From positions 1 through 64,000 of the forward strand of contig CALTCK010000008.1 of assembly GCA_943842625.1 (NCBI GenBank): a DNA stretch of 64,000 nucleotides, given 5' to 3'. This stretch comes from an uncultured Flavobacteriaceae bacterium (GTDB lineage Bacteria > Bacteroidota > Bacteroidia > Flavobacteriales > Flavobacteriaceae). The translations under genes and the position numbers were made by a program. This document shows, one piece after another, positions 38,409 through 49,334 of the stretch. The number at the start of each line of letters is the position of its first letter. The stretch's first letter is position 1. Below the pieces are notes generated by a model. It saw only the letters and a program-made list of their open reading frames with translations. It made no database searches and was not told where the DNA came from.

Positions 38409-39674
38409 ATCAAACCCTATATCTGATCTAAAATTCATCTTATCGAAATGTAATTTTTCTATACTTTTATAAGACTTTCCTAGGGCTTCCTTAAAGTTAT
38501 TCCCCATAGAAGTTATTGCTATCACTCTCCCGCCGTTTGTTAAAATATGATCACCGTTATTTAATGTTCCTGCATGAAAAACAATTGAATCAGAAATCGT
38601 ATCAAGTCCAGAGATCACTTTACCTTTTTCATAAGCCTCTGGATAACCTCCTGATACAAGCATTACAGTTGCAGCAGTTTTATTATCAATTTCTAACTTA
38701 ATTTTATCTAAATTTTGATTTGCTGTAGCTTCTAATAATGTTATTAAGTCTGTTTTTATTCTAGGAAGAACTACTTCGGTCTCGGGATCACCCATTCTTA
38801 CATTGTATTCAATTACGAAGGGGTCATTATTTACTTTAATAAGTCCTATAAAAATAAAACCCTTATAGTCGATTTGTTCTTCCTGAAGACCTTTTACCGT
38901 TGGAATAACAATACGATCTTCTATTTTTTTCATAAATTTTTTATCAACAAAAGGAATTGGTGATATGGCTCCCATACCTCCAGTATTTAAACCCATATCC
39001 CCTTCGCCAATACGTTTGTAATCTTTAGCTGTTGGTAATATTTTGTAATTTTTACCATCGGTAAGTACAAAAACGCTTAACTCAATACCATCTAAAAATT
39101 CTTCAATTACAACAGTAGAACTAGCAGTGCCAAATTTAGCATGGGTAAGCATGTTTTCTAATTCCTGTTGAGCCTCCAAAATATTATTAATAATTAAAAC
39201 CCCTTTTCCTGCGGCTAAACCATCCGCCTTTAAAACGTAGGGGGAGCTTAATGTTTCTAAAAATAATTTACCCTCTGATACTGATTTTTTGGTAAAGCTT
39301 TGATAAGCTGCTGTTGGAATTTGGTGATTAATCATAAATTCTTTAGCCCGTTCTTTACTCCCTTCAAGAAGAGCACCTGCCATTGAGGGTCCAATAAGCA
39401 GTACGTCTTTTAATTCTGAATCTGAATGGAAAAAATCAACGATTCCTTTTACTAATGGGTCCTCAGGACCTACTACAACCATAGTAATTTGGCGTTTAAT
39501 AACAGTCTCTTTAATCGCTTTAAAATCAGTAACAGCGATAGAAATGTTAGTTCCAATCTCAGATGTGCCAGCGTTTCCTGGTGCTACATACAATTTATTA
39601 CATCTAATACTCTCTGAAATTTTATATGCAAATGCGTGTTCTCGACCTCCAGATCCTAAAATTAGTATATTCAT
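38400..39674 (-). CDS. purD: Phosphoribosylamine-glycine ligase
   Basis: The second step of de novo purine synthesis: ATP-dependent joining of phosphoribosylamine and glycine. 424 residues, the usual length, with the N-terminal GSGGREHAFAYK motif, the ATP-grasp core (VLKADGLAAGKGVLI) and the signature YNVRMGDPETEVVLPRI. Cytosolic monomer. A TAnnTTTG box at 39698-39705 is placed to drive it. Tail-to-tail overlap with DUF6341. Confidence 0.97.
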   Translation of the reverse strand: MNILILGSGGREHAFAYKISESIRCNKLYVAPGNAGTSEIGTNISIAVTDFKAIKETVIKRQITMVVVGPEDPLVKGIVDFFHSDSELKDVLLIGPSMAGALLEGSKERAKEFMINHQIPTAAYQSFTKKSVSEGKLFLETLSSPYVLKADGLAAGKGVLIINNILEAQQELENMLTHAKFGTASSTVVIEEFLDGIELSVFVLTDGKNYKILPTAKDYKRIGEGDMGLNTGGMGAISPIPFVDKKFMKKIEDRIVIPTVKGLQEEQIDYKGFIFIGLIKVNNDPFVIEYNVRMGDPETEVVLPRIKTDLITLLEATANQNLDKIKLEIDNKTAATVMLVSGGYPEAYEKGKVISGLDTISDSIVFHAGTLNNGDHILTNGGRVIAITSMGNNFKEALGKSYKSIEKLHFDKMNFRSDIGFDLT

Positions 39675-39697
39675 TTTTGAAATGTAATTTAATCTGA

Positions 39698-39705
39698 CAA
39701 AAATA
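39698..39705 (-). promoter_or_regulatory. Putative -7 promoter box of purD (TATTTTTG)
   Basis: Matches TAnnTTTG on the minus strand, 23 bases ahead of the purD start. The 11-base sequence CGCAACCAATT (39715-39725, minus strand) lies at about the -33 position. Confidence 0.5.
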
Positions 39706-39771
39706 ATTGTTTGTAATTGGTTGCGCTAATTTTAATGACCGTATTTATTTGGATTGTTATAAAATTACTTC

Positions 39772-41136
39772 CTAATTATTACTATTTAATAAGCTTTTTC
39801 TTCTCCACCTCAGCGCATTATAGATTGTTCGAATTATAATTCTTAAATCCATAATAATAGACCAGTTTTCAAGATAAAATATATCATACTTTACTCGATT
39901 TGTAATAAAATTATCATCTTCAACTTCACCTCTAAAGCCACTAACTTGAGCAAGTCCTGTAATACCAGGCTTAACAAAATGTCGTACCATAAATTTATCT
40001 ATTTTTTCAGCATACATGTGAGTGTGGCTTACCATGTGGGGTCTTGGCCCAACAACTGACATTTCTCCTCTTAAAACATTAATGAATTGTGGTAACTCAT
40101 CAATACTTGTTTTTCTTATAAATTTTCCAATACGTGTTACTCTTGGATCTCCTTTTCTTATTTGATGTAGATGAGCTTCAGGGTTTGGTCTCATGGAGCG
40201 AAACTTATAACAATAAAACTCTTTATAATCTAAACCATTTCTTTTTTGTTTAAAAAAAACAGGTCCTCTAGACTCAATTCTAATAATTAAACCTAATAAT
40301 GGAGTTAGCCAAGAAAGTATTCCAATAATAACTATTAATGAAAATAAAATATCAAAACTTCTTTTTACAAATTGATTTATGGGTTCATTAATAGGTATAT
40401 TTCTAAGGGATAATATAGGTAAATAACCATAGTAAGTAAAATCTAATTTTTTAGAATAGATTTCTTTATTATCAGGTAAAAATTTTAAAATCTTAAGATT
40501 ATTGTCTGCATAGTCAATTAGCTTAACGAGTTCTTGATTATTAATTTCAGTTACAGAGGAATAAATTTCATCAATTTCATTTTCAGAAATATATTCCGTA
40601 ATACTATCAATATTTATATTATCTTTTAAATTAAATATTTTAATTAGTTTGTAGCCATAATCTGGATTATCATTAAAATACTTTCTCAATTGGTCAGTTT
40701 TTTTATTTAATCCAATAATGACTACTTTCCTTAGGTTTCCATTAAATATTGTCCGATATTTTTTTAGTAAAATATAGATAGAGATTTTTAAAATGGTAAT
40801 TAGAAATACTACAATTAATATATATTCTACTATAAATTTTGGGTTCAGTTTAATTTCTCTATGAAACCCAAAAAAAGAATAAACTAGTAAAACAAATAAA
40901 ACAGACTGTTTCCCGACCAAAGTAAAAATTCTTGTAACACTTGTAAATCTGTATATTTCATAAAATCTGGTCGATAATGAAGATACAATCCATGAAAAAG
41001 AAATAAATAATATAAAGTTTAATAATGTAGATTTTTCTAGATTCAATTGATTTGCAACTAACCCAATAATTAACAAATCTAAAGCATACGAAATAGGCCT
41101 CAAAAATCCGGAGTATCTTCCTCTTTTAAAAATCAT
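39772..41136 (-). CDS. Undecaprenyl-phosphate sugar phosphotransferase (WcaJ-type)
   Basis: The initiating enzyme of the polysaccharide: it transfers a sugar-1-phosphate from a nucleotide sugar to undecaprenyl phosphate. 454 residues with four N-terminal membrane helices, a CoA-binding-like domain (about 130-250), a further membrane segment at about 265-285 and the catalytic C-terminus (FYCYKFRSMRPN, KTSIDELPQFINVLRGEMSV, VGPRP). The sugar is usually glucose or galactose. Though first in the pathway, it is the last gene of the minus-strand locus, five bases after the UDP-xylose synthase gene. Confidence 0.92.
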   Translation of the reverse strand: MIFKRGRYSGFLRPISYALDLLIIGLVANQLNLEKSTLLNFILFISFSWIVSSLSTRFYEIYRFTSVTRIFTLVGKQSVLFVLLVYSFFGFHREIKLNPKFIVEYILIVVFLITILKISIYILLKKYRTIFNGNLRKVVIIGLNKKTDQLRKYFNDNPDYGYKLIKIFNLKDNINIDSITEYISENEIDEIYSSVTEINNQELVKLIDYADNNLKILKFLPDNKEIYSKKLDFTYYGYLPILSLRNIPINEPINQFVKRSFDILFSLIVIIGILSWLTPLLGLIIRIESRGPVFFKQKRNGLDYKEFYCYKFRSMRPNPEAHLHQIRKGDPRVTRIGKFIRKTSIDELPQFINVLRGEMSVVGPRPHMVSHTHMYAEKIDKFMVRHFVKPGITGLAQVSGFRGEVEDDNFITNRVKYDIFYLENWSIIMDLRIIIRTIYNALRWRRKSLLNSNN

Positions 41137-41140
41137 TTAT

Positions 41141-42130
41141 TTATTTTCTAATATGTTTAGAAAAGTCCTTGTGTTCGCTTTTCATTAATTCTTTAGAAGT
41201 AAGACTTTTAAAATATTTAAAAGTCTTTTTCATCCCTTCACTTCTTGATATTTTTGGTTCCCAATTTAATATTTCTTTTGCTTTTGTTATATCAGGCTGT
41301 CTTTGAAGGGGATCATCGGTTGGTAGTGGTTTAAAAATAATTTTTTGCTTAGTTCCTGTTAGCTTAATAATTTCTTTAGCGAAATCTAAAATAGATATTT
41401 CATTAGGATTTCCTATATTAACTGGATAAACGTAGCTACTTTTAAGGAGTTTATAAAAACCCTCTATTTCGTCCTCTACGTAGCAAAATGATCTTGTTTG
41501 CGAACCATCTCCAAAAACTGTTAAATCTTCTCCTCTGAGAGCTTGACCCATAAATGCTGGTATAACTCTCCCATCATTTAACCTCATTCTTGGGCCATAG
41601 GTATTGAAGATTCTAGCAATGCGAACATCAACCCCGTGAAAGCGGTGATATGCCATAGTTATTGACTCTTGAAATCTTTTTGCTTCATCATAAACACCTC
41701 TTGGACCAATGGTATTAACATTACCATAGTATTCTTCAGTTTGTGGATGCACTAAAGGGTCGCCATACACTTCAGAAGTTGAAGCAATCATTATTCTTGC
41801 ATTTTTTGCCTTGGCTAAACCCAATAAATTGTGGGTCCCCAAAGAACCTACCTTTAATGTTTGAATAGGTATTTTAAGATAATCTATTGGACTTGCTGGC
41901 GATGCGAAATGAAGAATATAGTCTAACTCACCAGGAACATTTACAAATTTTGAAACATCATGGTGATAAAACTCAAAGTTTTTATGCTTAAATAAGTGTT
42001 CAATATTTTTTATATCTCCTGTAATTAGATTATCCATTGCGATAACAAAATCACCTTCCTTGATAAATCTATCACATAGATGAGATCCCAAAAATCCTGC
42101 AGCACCAGTTATTAAAACTCTTTTTTTCAT
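41141..42130 (-). CDS. uxs: UDP-glucuronate decarboxylase (UDP-xylose synthase)
   Basis: A short-chain dehydrogenase of 329 residues that turns UDP-glucuronate into UDP-xylose with tightly bound NAD+. The [14 protein letters not shown] nucleotide motif is at 8-21, the catalytic YxxxK as YDEAK, and family-specific stretches include [14 protein letters not shown] and [13 protein letters not shown]. It directly follows the UDP-glucose dehydrogenase gene, which makes its substrate, so the polymer should contain xylose or a sugar derived from it. Confidence 0.92.
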   Translation of the reverse strand: MKKRVLITGAAGFLGSHLCDRFIKEGDFVIAMDNLITGDIKNIEHLFKHKNFEFYHHDVSKFVNVPGELDYILHFASPASPIDYLKIPIQTLKVGSLGTHNLLGLAKAKNARIMIASTSEVYGDPLVHPQTEEYYGNVNTIGPRGVYDEAKRFQESITMAYHRFHGVDVRIARIFNTYGPRMRLNDGRVIPAFMGQALRGEDLTVFGDGSQTRSFCYVEDEIEGFYKLLKSSYVYPVNIGNPNEISILDFAKEIIKLTGTKQKIIFKPLPTDDPLQRQPDITKAKEILNWEPKISRSEGMKKTFKYFKSLTSKELMKSEHKDFSKHIRK

Positions 42131-42140
42131 ATATTTTAGT

Positions 42141-43442
42141 TTATATTCTCCCTATTGAGTGATATAAAAACCCCTCTTTTTTAATCTCCTCGGTTTCATA
42201 TAAGTTTCTACCATCAAAAATTATATTCTGATTTAAAAGTTTCTTTACCTTGTCAAAATCTGGTGTTCTAAAAACACTCCACTCAGTACAAATAACAAGA
42301 GCATCAGCATCTTCTAAAGCATCATACATAGATTCCGAGTAATTTAGTTTTTCCCCAAATTTTTTCTCAATATTTGGCATAGCTTCAGGATCATAAACCG
42401 ATAATAATGCGCCTTTATCTAATAATTTATTCATTAAATAAATTGCTGGGGCCTCTCTTACATCATCTGTTTCAGGTTTGAAAGCTAATCCCCATATTGC
42501 TATTTTTTTGTTTAATAAATTACCTTTAAAATATTTTTCAATTTTAGGATATAAAATTGTTTTTTGTTTTTCATTAACTTCAATAACAGAATCAAGAATT
42601 TTAAAATTATATAATACATCTTTTCCTGCTTTTTGTAAAGCCTTTACATCTTTTGGAAAACAAGAACCACCATATCCTATTCCTGGAAATAAAAATCGAT
42701 TTCCTATTCTTGAATCAGTACCAATACCTACTCTTATCTTATCTACATCAGCACCGACTCTCTCGCAATAATTAGCAATTTCATTCATAAAAGTAATTTT
42801 TGTTGCTAAAAAAGCATTCGCTGCATACTTGGTTAATTCTGCTGATTTTTCATCCATAATGATTATTGGATTTCCTGATCGAACAAATGGATTATATAGT
42901 TTCTTCATTAATTCTGTAGCTTTTTCACTACGAGATCCAATCACAATTCTCTCAGGTTTAAGAAAGTCATCAACTGCAAATCCTTCTCTTAAAAACTCAG
43001 GGTTAGAAACCACATCAAAGTTACACTTTGCATTTTTTGAAATTGCTTTTTGAACTTTCTCAGCTGTGCCGACTGGTACTGTACTTTTATCTACAATAAC
43101 TTTATAGTCTTTAATTTTTTTTCCTATTTGATCTGCAACTCCTAAAACATATGACAAATCTGCAGAGCCATCTTCATCTTCAGGAGTAGGAAGTGCAAGA
43201 AAAATAATTTCTCCAAAGCTTAACCCTTCATCTAAAGAACTTGTAAAGTTTAGTCTTCCTGCCTTTATATTTCTTTCGAATAATAAATCAAGATGCGGTT
43301 CATAAATAGGGACAATCCCAGATTTCATATTATTTACTTTATCTTGATCAATATCTACACATACAACTTCATTTCCTGTTTCCGCTAGACAAGTCCCAGT
43401 TACTAAACCTACATACCCTGTACCAATTACTGCTATTTTCAA
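42141..43442 (-). CDS. ugd: UDP-glucose 6-dehydrogenase
   Basis: Oxidises UDP-glucose twice to UDP-glucuronate. 433 residues, with the N-terminal [18 protein letters not shown] motif, catalytic cysteine in [10 protein letters not shown] (about residue 260) and a C-terminal UDP-binding domain. The start is a TTG just upstream of KIAVIGTG. The product feeds the adjacent decarboxylase, and may also enter the polymer as glucuronate. Confidence 0.95.
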   Translation of the reverse strand: MKIAVIGTGYVGLVTGTCLAETGNEVVCVDIDQDKVNNMKSGIVPIYEPHLDLLFERNIKAGRLNFTSSLDEGLSFGEIIFLALPTPEDEDGSADLSYVLGVADQIGKKIKDYKVIVDKSTVPVGTAEKVQKAISKNAKCNFDVVSNPEFLREGFAVDDFLKPERIVIGSRSEKATELMKKLYNPFVRSGNPIIIMDEKSAELTKYAANAFLATKITFMNEIANYCERVGADVDKIRVGIGTDSRIGNRFLFPGIGYGGSCFPKDVKALQKAGKDVLYNFKILDSVIEVNEKQKTILYPKIEKYFKGNLLNKKIAIWGLAFKPETDDVREAPAIYLMNKLLDKGALLSVYDPEAMPNIEKKFGEKLNYSESMYDALEDADALVICTEWSVFRTPDFDKVKKLLNQNIIFDGRNLYETEEIKKEGFLYHSIGRI

Positions 43443-43459
43443 TTTTCTATTAATTTAAA

Positions 43460-44584
43460 TTAGTTTATATATTTTCTATAAATCCTTTCGATGTTAAGAA
43501 TATTATTCTCTATATTATAGTTAGATTTAAAAGATTCGAAAGCATTATGCTCAAATACTTTTCTCTTTTCATCATTATTATAAAGTGTAAAAATACGATT
43601 TGCCATAGTCTTTATATCATTTTCTTCAACAACATATCCATTTATTTCGTTTTTTACTAAATCTCTATTGCCATCAGTATTTGTAACAACACAGGCTTTT
43701 TTTAAGGCCAAAGACTCTATAATTGAGTATGGCAATCCTTCATATCTAGCCGTAGAGATATAAAATTTACTTTTCTTAATAATTTTAAAAATTTCACCTC
43801 GATACATCCAAGGCACTAACGTGATGTTTTGTTCAAGAGTGTATTTGTTTATTAATTTCTCAATATTTTTTTTATTTGGACTATACTCACCAACACCTAG
43901 TATTACAAGATGAATTTTTGGTATTACTTTTTTTACCTCTCTAATAACTTCAACCATCATTTCAATATTTTTTTGAAATGATGGTCTCCCAACACTACAA
44001 ATAAAATCAGAGGGGAGGCTAATGGAGATTTGATCATTGTCTAACTCGATAGGATTAATACTGTTATTAAATAAATTTGTATTCTTTCTTTTGTATCCAA
44101 CATCATTTATCCCCCTATTTAATTCAGACGGAGATGAGGCTACTAAGATTGAATTTATATTTTTGAAAAATTTTTCAATTACTAAAAAAATTTTTCTTTT
44201 TAATCCTTTTGGACTGCTTAAATAGGAATAAGCTTGTGGAGTGTGCAATACTTTTGTGTTAAAAAAAATAGAAGCAACTCTTCCAATAATACCCCCTTTA
44301 GCACTGTGTGCATGAATAATATCTGGGTTTTCAGCTTTTAATATTTTTATAGTATTATAAATTGCTTTAAAGTCATTTAGAGGTGAAATTTCACGCTGTA
44401 TAGAAAGTTTATAGTCTATTAATTTTCGATGATCTTTATTAACAAAGTTTACTTTAGTATCATTTTGACCATGAACTATAATATGTTCAAATTGATTTGG
44501 ATTACAATTCTCTAATATTAATCTCAAGGAAACATCAACTCCACCAACAGAATTTAGAATATGGGCTATTTTAATTTTTTTCAT
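43460..44584 (-). CDS. Glycosyltransferase family 4 protein
   Basis: A GT-B retaining transferase of 374 residues. N-terminal HSAKGGIIGRVAS region, and a C-terminal donor site with GRPSFQKNIEMMVEV and the EX7E-type stretch EGLPYSIIESLALKKACV. It adds one sugar of the repeat unit at the cytosolic face. Overlaps the upstream Wzy-type gene by four bases (ATGA). Confidence 0.9.
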   Translation of the reverse strand: MKKIKIAHILNSVGGVDVSLRLILENCNPNQFEHIIVHGQNDTKVNFVNKDHRKLIDYKLSIQREISPLNDFKAIYNTIKILKAENPDIIHAHSAKGGIIGRVASIFFNTKVLHTPQAYSYLSSPKGLKRKIFLVIEKFFKNINSILVASSPSELNRGINDVGYKRKNTNLFNNSINPIELDNDQISISLPSDFICSVGRPSFQKNIEMMVEVIREVKKVIPKIHLVILGVGEYSPNKKNIEKLINKYTLEQNITLVPWMYRGEIFKIIKKSKFYISTARYEGLPYSIIESLALKKACVVTNTDGNRDLVKNEINGYVVEENDIKTMANRIFTLYNNDEKRKVFEHNAFESFKSNYNIENNILNIERIYRKYIN

Positions 44585-45801
44585 TGTTTTGATAATTTCT
44601 CTAAATTTTTTGATTTTTCTTCAAACATTATTAAAATTAAAATCAGCGCAAATATATAACCTCCTAATTGCCTGTGAAAAAAACTTTCTATAAAAGTAAA
44701 TAACAAAAGAGAGATAAATAATGCCATTTTGTAATAAGAATATTTACTTTGAAAAAACAGTAAACTATAAAGTATCAAAAACAATATTACCGCAATTAAG
44801 CCACTCGATAAATAAAAATCTAAAAATTGGTTGTGGGGGTTAAATTGTTTTTTAATAAAGTATTCTCTTTTTTTAGGGTCTTTTATAACTTCTCCATAAC
44901 AATCCGTTAATTTCTCTTGTGCTCTGTAAAATCCAATACCTTTAAATAAATTAAAATCACTTTTTGTTATTAAATTATTACACTCCCAAATAACAACTCT
45001 TGGCTCCCACTTCTTTACAAGCTCAATATAAGTTAGATTTTTTTCAGTATTATTGGTAAATAAGAAACGTTCTTGTAAATTATTATTTAAATAAAACGAA
45101 ATCATTGTTACTCCTATAATTCCAATAGAAAAAAAGAAATAAGTTTTTCTTTTTTTTGTATAAAAAATTTTTATTGAATATAAGAGAAACAACAATATAA
45201 TAGCAACTCTTGAAGAAATGAGTAGCACAAAAATTACATTAATAATAATATTGGTAAAATACCATTTATTCGTGGCATTAAAATTTTTATCCATTAATCC
45301 TAGAGAAGCAATAATACTTATAATACATAAAGTTCCTAAGTATAATCTATCTATAATTAATACCTCATTTATTATTGAACCTGTAGCGAACTTGAATTCT
45401 TCGTTTGATAGGTAGAAAAAATAAAGGTTCCAGAGAGAGATTAATATCCCTATAAAAACAGAAACTATAATGGTTTTTTTTAGCTTATTTATATTTTCTA
45501 TAGGTATATAAAGTACAATTAATAAAAATGCTGAGATTACCTTTTGTATAATTGTAATATCATTTAAATAATCCTGGAACAATAAACTATTAGTTGATAT
45601 GTAAAAAATGAGTATACCAAATATGTATATATTTTTAGATTTTAATTTTAGAAAGTCTTTTTTAGAAACAACAAAAGGAAAAAAAGTGAGTAAGGCAATT
45701 AATACAATATTAGGAATTGCAGTAGCATACTTATCTAAAGGCAATACAAAAACAAAAAACAAAAACAAATACGGATATATACTTTTTAAAATTTCCTTCA
45801 T
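44581..45801 (-). CDS. O-antigen polymerase/ligase-type membrane protein (first copy)
   Basis: A protein of 406 residues with about 11 membrane helices and a large periplasmic loop (about 235-320) that holds GIGFYRAQEKLTDCYG and the NPHNQFLDFYLSSG motif, typical of the Wzy/WaaL superfamily. It either polymerises repeat units or ligates the polymer to its anchor. A second member lies at 47898-49310, so the two may share these jobs. Four-base gap to the next gene upstream. Confidence 0.85.
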   Translation of the reverse strand: MKEILKSIYPYLFLFFVFVLPLDKYATAIPNIVLIALLTFFPFVVSKKDFLKLKSKNIYIFGILIFYISTNSLLFQDYLNDITIIQKVISAFLLIVLYIPIENINKLKKTIIVSVFIGILISLWNLYFFYLSNEEFKFATGSIINEVLIIDRLYLGTLCIISIIASLGLMDKNFNATNKWYFTNIIINVIFVLLISSRVAIILLFLLYSIKIFYTKKRKTYFFFSIGIIGVTMISFYLNNNLQERFLFTNNTEKNLTYIELVKKWEPRVVIWECNNLITKSDFNLFKGIGFYRAQEKLTDCYGEVIKDPKKREYFIKKQFNPHNQFLDFYLSSGLIAVILFLILYSLLFFQSKYSYYKMALFISLLLFTFIESFFHRQLGGYIFALILILIMFEEKSKNLEKLSKQ

Positions 45802-45804
45802 TTG

Positions 45805-46602
45805 TTACTTTTTTAATAGTTGTTTAAACAGGGTTGTAATTCTTCTTGGAAGCAACAATAATATATAACCTCTAATTAACCCATAAATTGGATAGAATCC
45901 AAAATAAAAATGTTCTAAAACAATCTTTATTCTATTTTTTACTTGCAATTTTCTTTTTGTGGTAGAAATAGAATTCGGATCAACAATATAATCCATCAAT
46001 AACTCTGGATAATTTTCGCATTTAAAATGCTTTACGGCATTAAAAAAAAATGCATAATCTTGGGATGCGTGTCTGTATTTATATGGATAATATCCTGTTT
46101 TTTTAAGTATCTCGGCGTAAAAAACTACCGTAGGATTACAAAACATGCTATTTAAATACATTTTCTTCTTAATTATCGAATATGCTGTTGGTAACTTTAA
46201 ATTATGCAAAAAATTACCTTTTTCATCAATAAAACGTGCCCACGTTCCTAAAACTTTTACTTTTGGATTGTCACTTAGGTATTTTAATTGTTTTTTATAT
46301 TTATTCTCGTAACATAAGTCTCCACAATCAAGCCTACCAATTAAGAGGTAATTTAACTCTTCAATTTTTTTAAGCCCTTTATTTGCTGCAACACCTACTC
46401 CAGAGTTTTTGTTTAAATATTCAAAAAATATTTTTCCATTAGTATAAACAGATTTTATATAATTTTCATCAAACTTAATCGTACTTCCATCGTCAACAAT
46501 TATAAGGTCAACACTAAAAGGTTCTTTGATAGACAGTATAGAATCTTCTAATCCCTTTGGATTATTATAATGTGCAATCAATATTATTAAGTCACTTTTC
46601 AT
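45805..46602 (-). CDS. Glycosyltransferase family 2 protein
   Basis: A GT-A inverting transferase of 265 residues with the VDLIIVDDGST motif, a GRLDCGD variant of the DxD metal site and the conserved acceptor region ASQDYAFF. It ends in a hydrophobic, probably membrane-associated segment (about 228-262). Adds one sugar of the repeat unit. Confidence 0.9.
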   Translation of the reverse strand: MKSDLIILIAHYNNPKGLEDSILSIKEPFSVDLIIVDDGSTIKFDENYIKSVYTNGKIFFEYLNKNSGVGVAANKGLKKIEELNYLLIGRLDCGDLCYENKYKKQLKYLSDNPKVKVLGTWARFIDEKGNFLHNLKLPTAYSIIKKKMYLNSMFCNPTVVFYAEILKKTGYYPYKYRHASQDYAFFFNAVKHFKCENYPELLMDYIVDPNSISTTKRKLQVKNRIKIVLEHFYFGFYPIYGLIRGYILLLLPRRITTLFKQLLKK

Positions 46603-46609
46603 AAGGTTG

Positions 46610-47911
46610 TTAAGAAATAAATGTTTTTATTTTATCTTTCTTATACGAATAAAGTATCGCAAATGCATTCCAAAATAATATGCTAAAAGCCGTTGCAAAT
46701 GCTGCGCCCATCATACCAAAAACTGGGATACAAAACCAATTTAAAGTTGCATTGACAATCAACCCCATAAATAAAAACTGATTTAGTTTGTTTTGTTTTC
46801 CTGTCATATTCATATAAATCGCTATTGGTCCACTTAATGATCTGAAAAATTGCCCTAATAGTAATATCCATAGTGCTTTTTTTGCCTCTATAAAATTCTC
46901 GCCGAATAAACTCAATATAAATTCAGAAAAAATAAATAGAAATAAAATAGCAGGGATGCTAAACAAAATTATTAATCGAGAACTTTTCTTTACAATTGTT
47001 TTTAATGATACAAAATCATCATTAGAGTAGAATTCAGCAATTTTAGGCCCTGCAATGATATTTACAGACAATAAAACTAGTGATGTTATGGTTGCAATCT
47101 TTACAGCAGAGGCATAATAAGCTACTGTTTCAAAATCTGAAAATTTTCCTAATAGAATTATATCAACGCTTTGCATCAAGAAATAAGATATGGAACTTAG
47201 CGCCATTGGGAATGATCTTAAAAAGATATCTTTATAAGAGTAAGGTTTTTTTATATAGTCATTGTTACAGTTCTTAAATACCTTGTGAACTCTATAGGAA
47301 CTAGAGATGGCTAGTATAAAAAAACTAAATAGAAACGCTTCAGTTAACCAATAAGTATGATCAGTCAAAAAGAGAATAATTGCTATTAGTAAGAAAGAAA
47401 CATGCCGGTAAATATTTCGATACAATTCTGAGAAAAGAGGTTTTTGTAGAGCTCTTAATGTATCAATATTTAATAGTGTAACCGTAAAGGCAATAATTGA
47501 TAGCGTTAGTTTTAATATTAATTGTGATGTGCCTGGCTTATTAAAAAATAAATTAATTGAGGAATTTGGAACAATTAAAAATAACAAGACTATTACAGTG
47601 GATGAAGCAAAAATCATCATCATCATTTTTTTATAGACTCTTTTTAATTCACCTAACTTATTTCTAGCCTTTAAAACACCTGAATAAAATATAATAGCCT
47701 GATCGGTACCAAGCAAACAAAGTCCTCCTAAGATGAGTAATAACGACCTTGTAAAGTCATATTTACCAACTTCTTCCGTTGGAAAATTATTTGTTAAAAA
47801 TAAAGTCAATGAAAAAAATAAAATAACCCCACCAACTCTAAGAAAAAGAACCTTAAGGCTTTTGCTTACAAATCTATCTTTTAAAAATAATATGAGTTTA
47901 TTTTTTATCAA
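46610..47911 (-). CDS. Wzx-type flippase
   Basis: A polysaccharide flippase of 433 residues with about 12-14 membrane helices. It turns lipid-linked repeat units to the periplasmic side for polymerisation. The annotated start is a TTG and overlaps the end of the upstream ligase gene by 14 bases. Weakly similar in layout to the flippase at 24.2-25.6 kb but a different gene in a different operon. Confidence 0.87.
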   Translation of the reverse strand: MIKNKLILFLKDRFVSKSLKVLFLRVGGVILFFSLTLFLTNNFPTEEVGKYDFTRSLLLILGGLCLLGTDQAIIFYSGVLKARNKLGELKRVYKKMMMMIFASSTVIVLLFLIVPNSSINLFFNKPGTSQLILKLTLSIIAFTVTLLNIDTLRALQKPLFSELYRNIYRHVSFLLIAIILFLTDHTYWLTEAFLFSFFILAISSSYRVHKVFKNCNNDYIKKPYSYKDIFLRSFPMALSSISYFLMQSVDIILLGKFSDFETVAYYASAVKIATITSLVLLSVNIIAGPKIAEFYSNDDFVSLKTIVKKSSRLIILFSIPAILFLFIFSEFILSLFGENFIEAKKALWILLLGQFFRSLSGPIAIYMNMTGKQNKLNQFLFMGLIVNATLNWFCIPVFGMMGAAFATAFSILFWNAFAILYSYKKDKIKTFIS

Positions 47912-49310
47912 TTTTAAATTTTATATTTCTGGTTAAAATTAATAATAGAGCGAAATTAATCCAAAATCCGAAAACTCTTATGGTATCCATTTTAAACCAA
48001 TTCATTATAAAACCAATCATTGATATAAGTAAAACCATAGCAAAGATTGAATCTTGATTTTTTAATTTAAAAAGTCTAAAACAGGTGTACAAAATATACA
48101 AAATCCAATTAGTAAATAAAACAAATCCAACGATTCCAGTTTCTGCCAAAATTCTTATAAATAAATTGTATCCAGGAGGAAAATTTGGATGTTCCGGATT
48201 TAGATATTTAATTTTAAACTCCCAATTATTATAGGTAGACCAAGGAGGAAGATTTTTAATCATTTCGTAAGTTTGTTGGCCATAACCTACCCCAGAAACA
48301 GGATTATCTAAAAAAACTTGAAATAATGCATATTGTATTCCGAATCTAGATTTATTTGAAACAGCGTGGTTATTGTCGTTTATTTTGAATGAAGTAATTT
48401 TTTCTTTTAAATAATTAACAATTTCAGGGCCTTTTATTATTCCAATTATTAGAGTTATAAAGGCAAAACCTGTTGCCAATCTTAATAATAACTGATGGTT
48501 TTTCTTATTTTTATATAATAATAGTAGAAATACTAAAACTTGGGCTCCAATAATTACTAAACCAGCTCTTGACCCAGAAAATAAAGCTAAAATCAATATC
48601 ATTAATGACGGAATAAACCTCTTTACTCCTTTTTCAGTAATAATGTAGCTAAACATCCATCCAGAAATAGTTAGTAGGTATGTTGCTAGTGCCGGAGGCT
48701 CATAAGTTACAGAGGAAATTCTTTCTCCATTTGGATCAATATATACATTTGTAAAAGGGAAATAATCAAATAAAAGCAAAGTGCTTCTTAAAGCATTAAT
48801 ATTAAATTTAACTATTAATATTTCAAAAAAGCCATAGGTAAAAACCACCAACAAAGAAGCTAAAAACACCTTTCTAATTTTATTAAATATCTCACTGTTA
48901 GTATACCTGCTCATTACATTATAATAAGATACTAATAGAATTACAGATGACAAAATCAAAACAGCGTATTGCCTTATAAATCTATTAACTCCAGAGGTAT
49001 ACTTAAAATTATAATGGATTATATTATGAGTATTTAGTAATGTCGAAATAAAAAACCACAACAGTATAATCAACAATAATGAAAAGAGTGGATTTTTAAA
49101 AGGGATTCTAATTTTTTGAGAAAAGAAAACAGCTATTAAAAGAAGAAAAAATACTATAATAAAAAAGAAAAAACTAGCTTCTTTTTTGAACTCTCCTAAA
49201 AATGATAACCCTTCAAAAGAACTAAACGGTATAAAAAAAACGCCTAAAAAAAAAAGCAAAGCAATTACCTTTTCTAGTGTAAACTTATTATAGAAAGAAG
49301 AGGTTTTCAA
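47898..49310 (-). CDS. O-antigen ligase family protein (second copy)
   Basis: A membrane protein of 470 residues with about 12 helices and the Wzy_C/ligase pattern: SGSRAGLVIIGAQV in a helix, a periplasmic loop with SGVGYGQQTYEMI and the NPEHPNFPPGYNLFIRILAETG stretch (key residues His and Gly). TTG start. It lies 24 bases after the Wzz-like gene. The presence of a second Wzy/ligase-type protein four genes on suggests one polymerises and one ligates. Confidence 0.87.
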   Translation of the reverse strand: MKTSSFYNKFTLEKVIALLFFLGVFFIPFSSFEGLSFLGEFKKEASFFFFIIVFFLLLIAVFFSQKIRIPFKNPLFSLLLIILLWFFISTLLNTHNIIHYNFKYTSGVNRFIRQYAVLILSSVILLVSYYNVMSRYTNSEIFNKIRKVFLASLLVVFTYGFFEILIVKFNINALRSTLLLFDYFPFTNVYIDPNGERISSVTYEPPALATYLLTISGWMFSYIITEKGVKRFIPSLMILILALFSGSRAGLVIIGAQVLVFLLLLYKNKKNHQLLLRLATGFAFITLIIGIIKGPEIVNYLKEKITSFKINDNNHAVSNKSRFGIQYALFQVFLDNPVSGVGYGQQTYEMIKNLPPWSTYNNWEFKIKYLNPEHPNFPPGYNLFIRILAETGIVGFVLFTNWILYILYTCFRLFKLKNQDSIFAMVLLISMIGFIMNWFKMDTIRVFGFWINFALLLILTRNIKFKIDKK

Positions 49311-49334
49311 AGCTATCTTAGGATTTTCTTAATT

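Noticed and set aside
24181-47911. The two flippases as copies from a recent duplication
   Set aside because: They share topology but little sequence, and lie in different operons.
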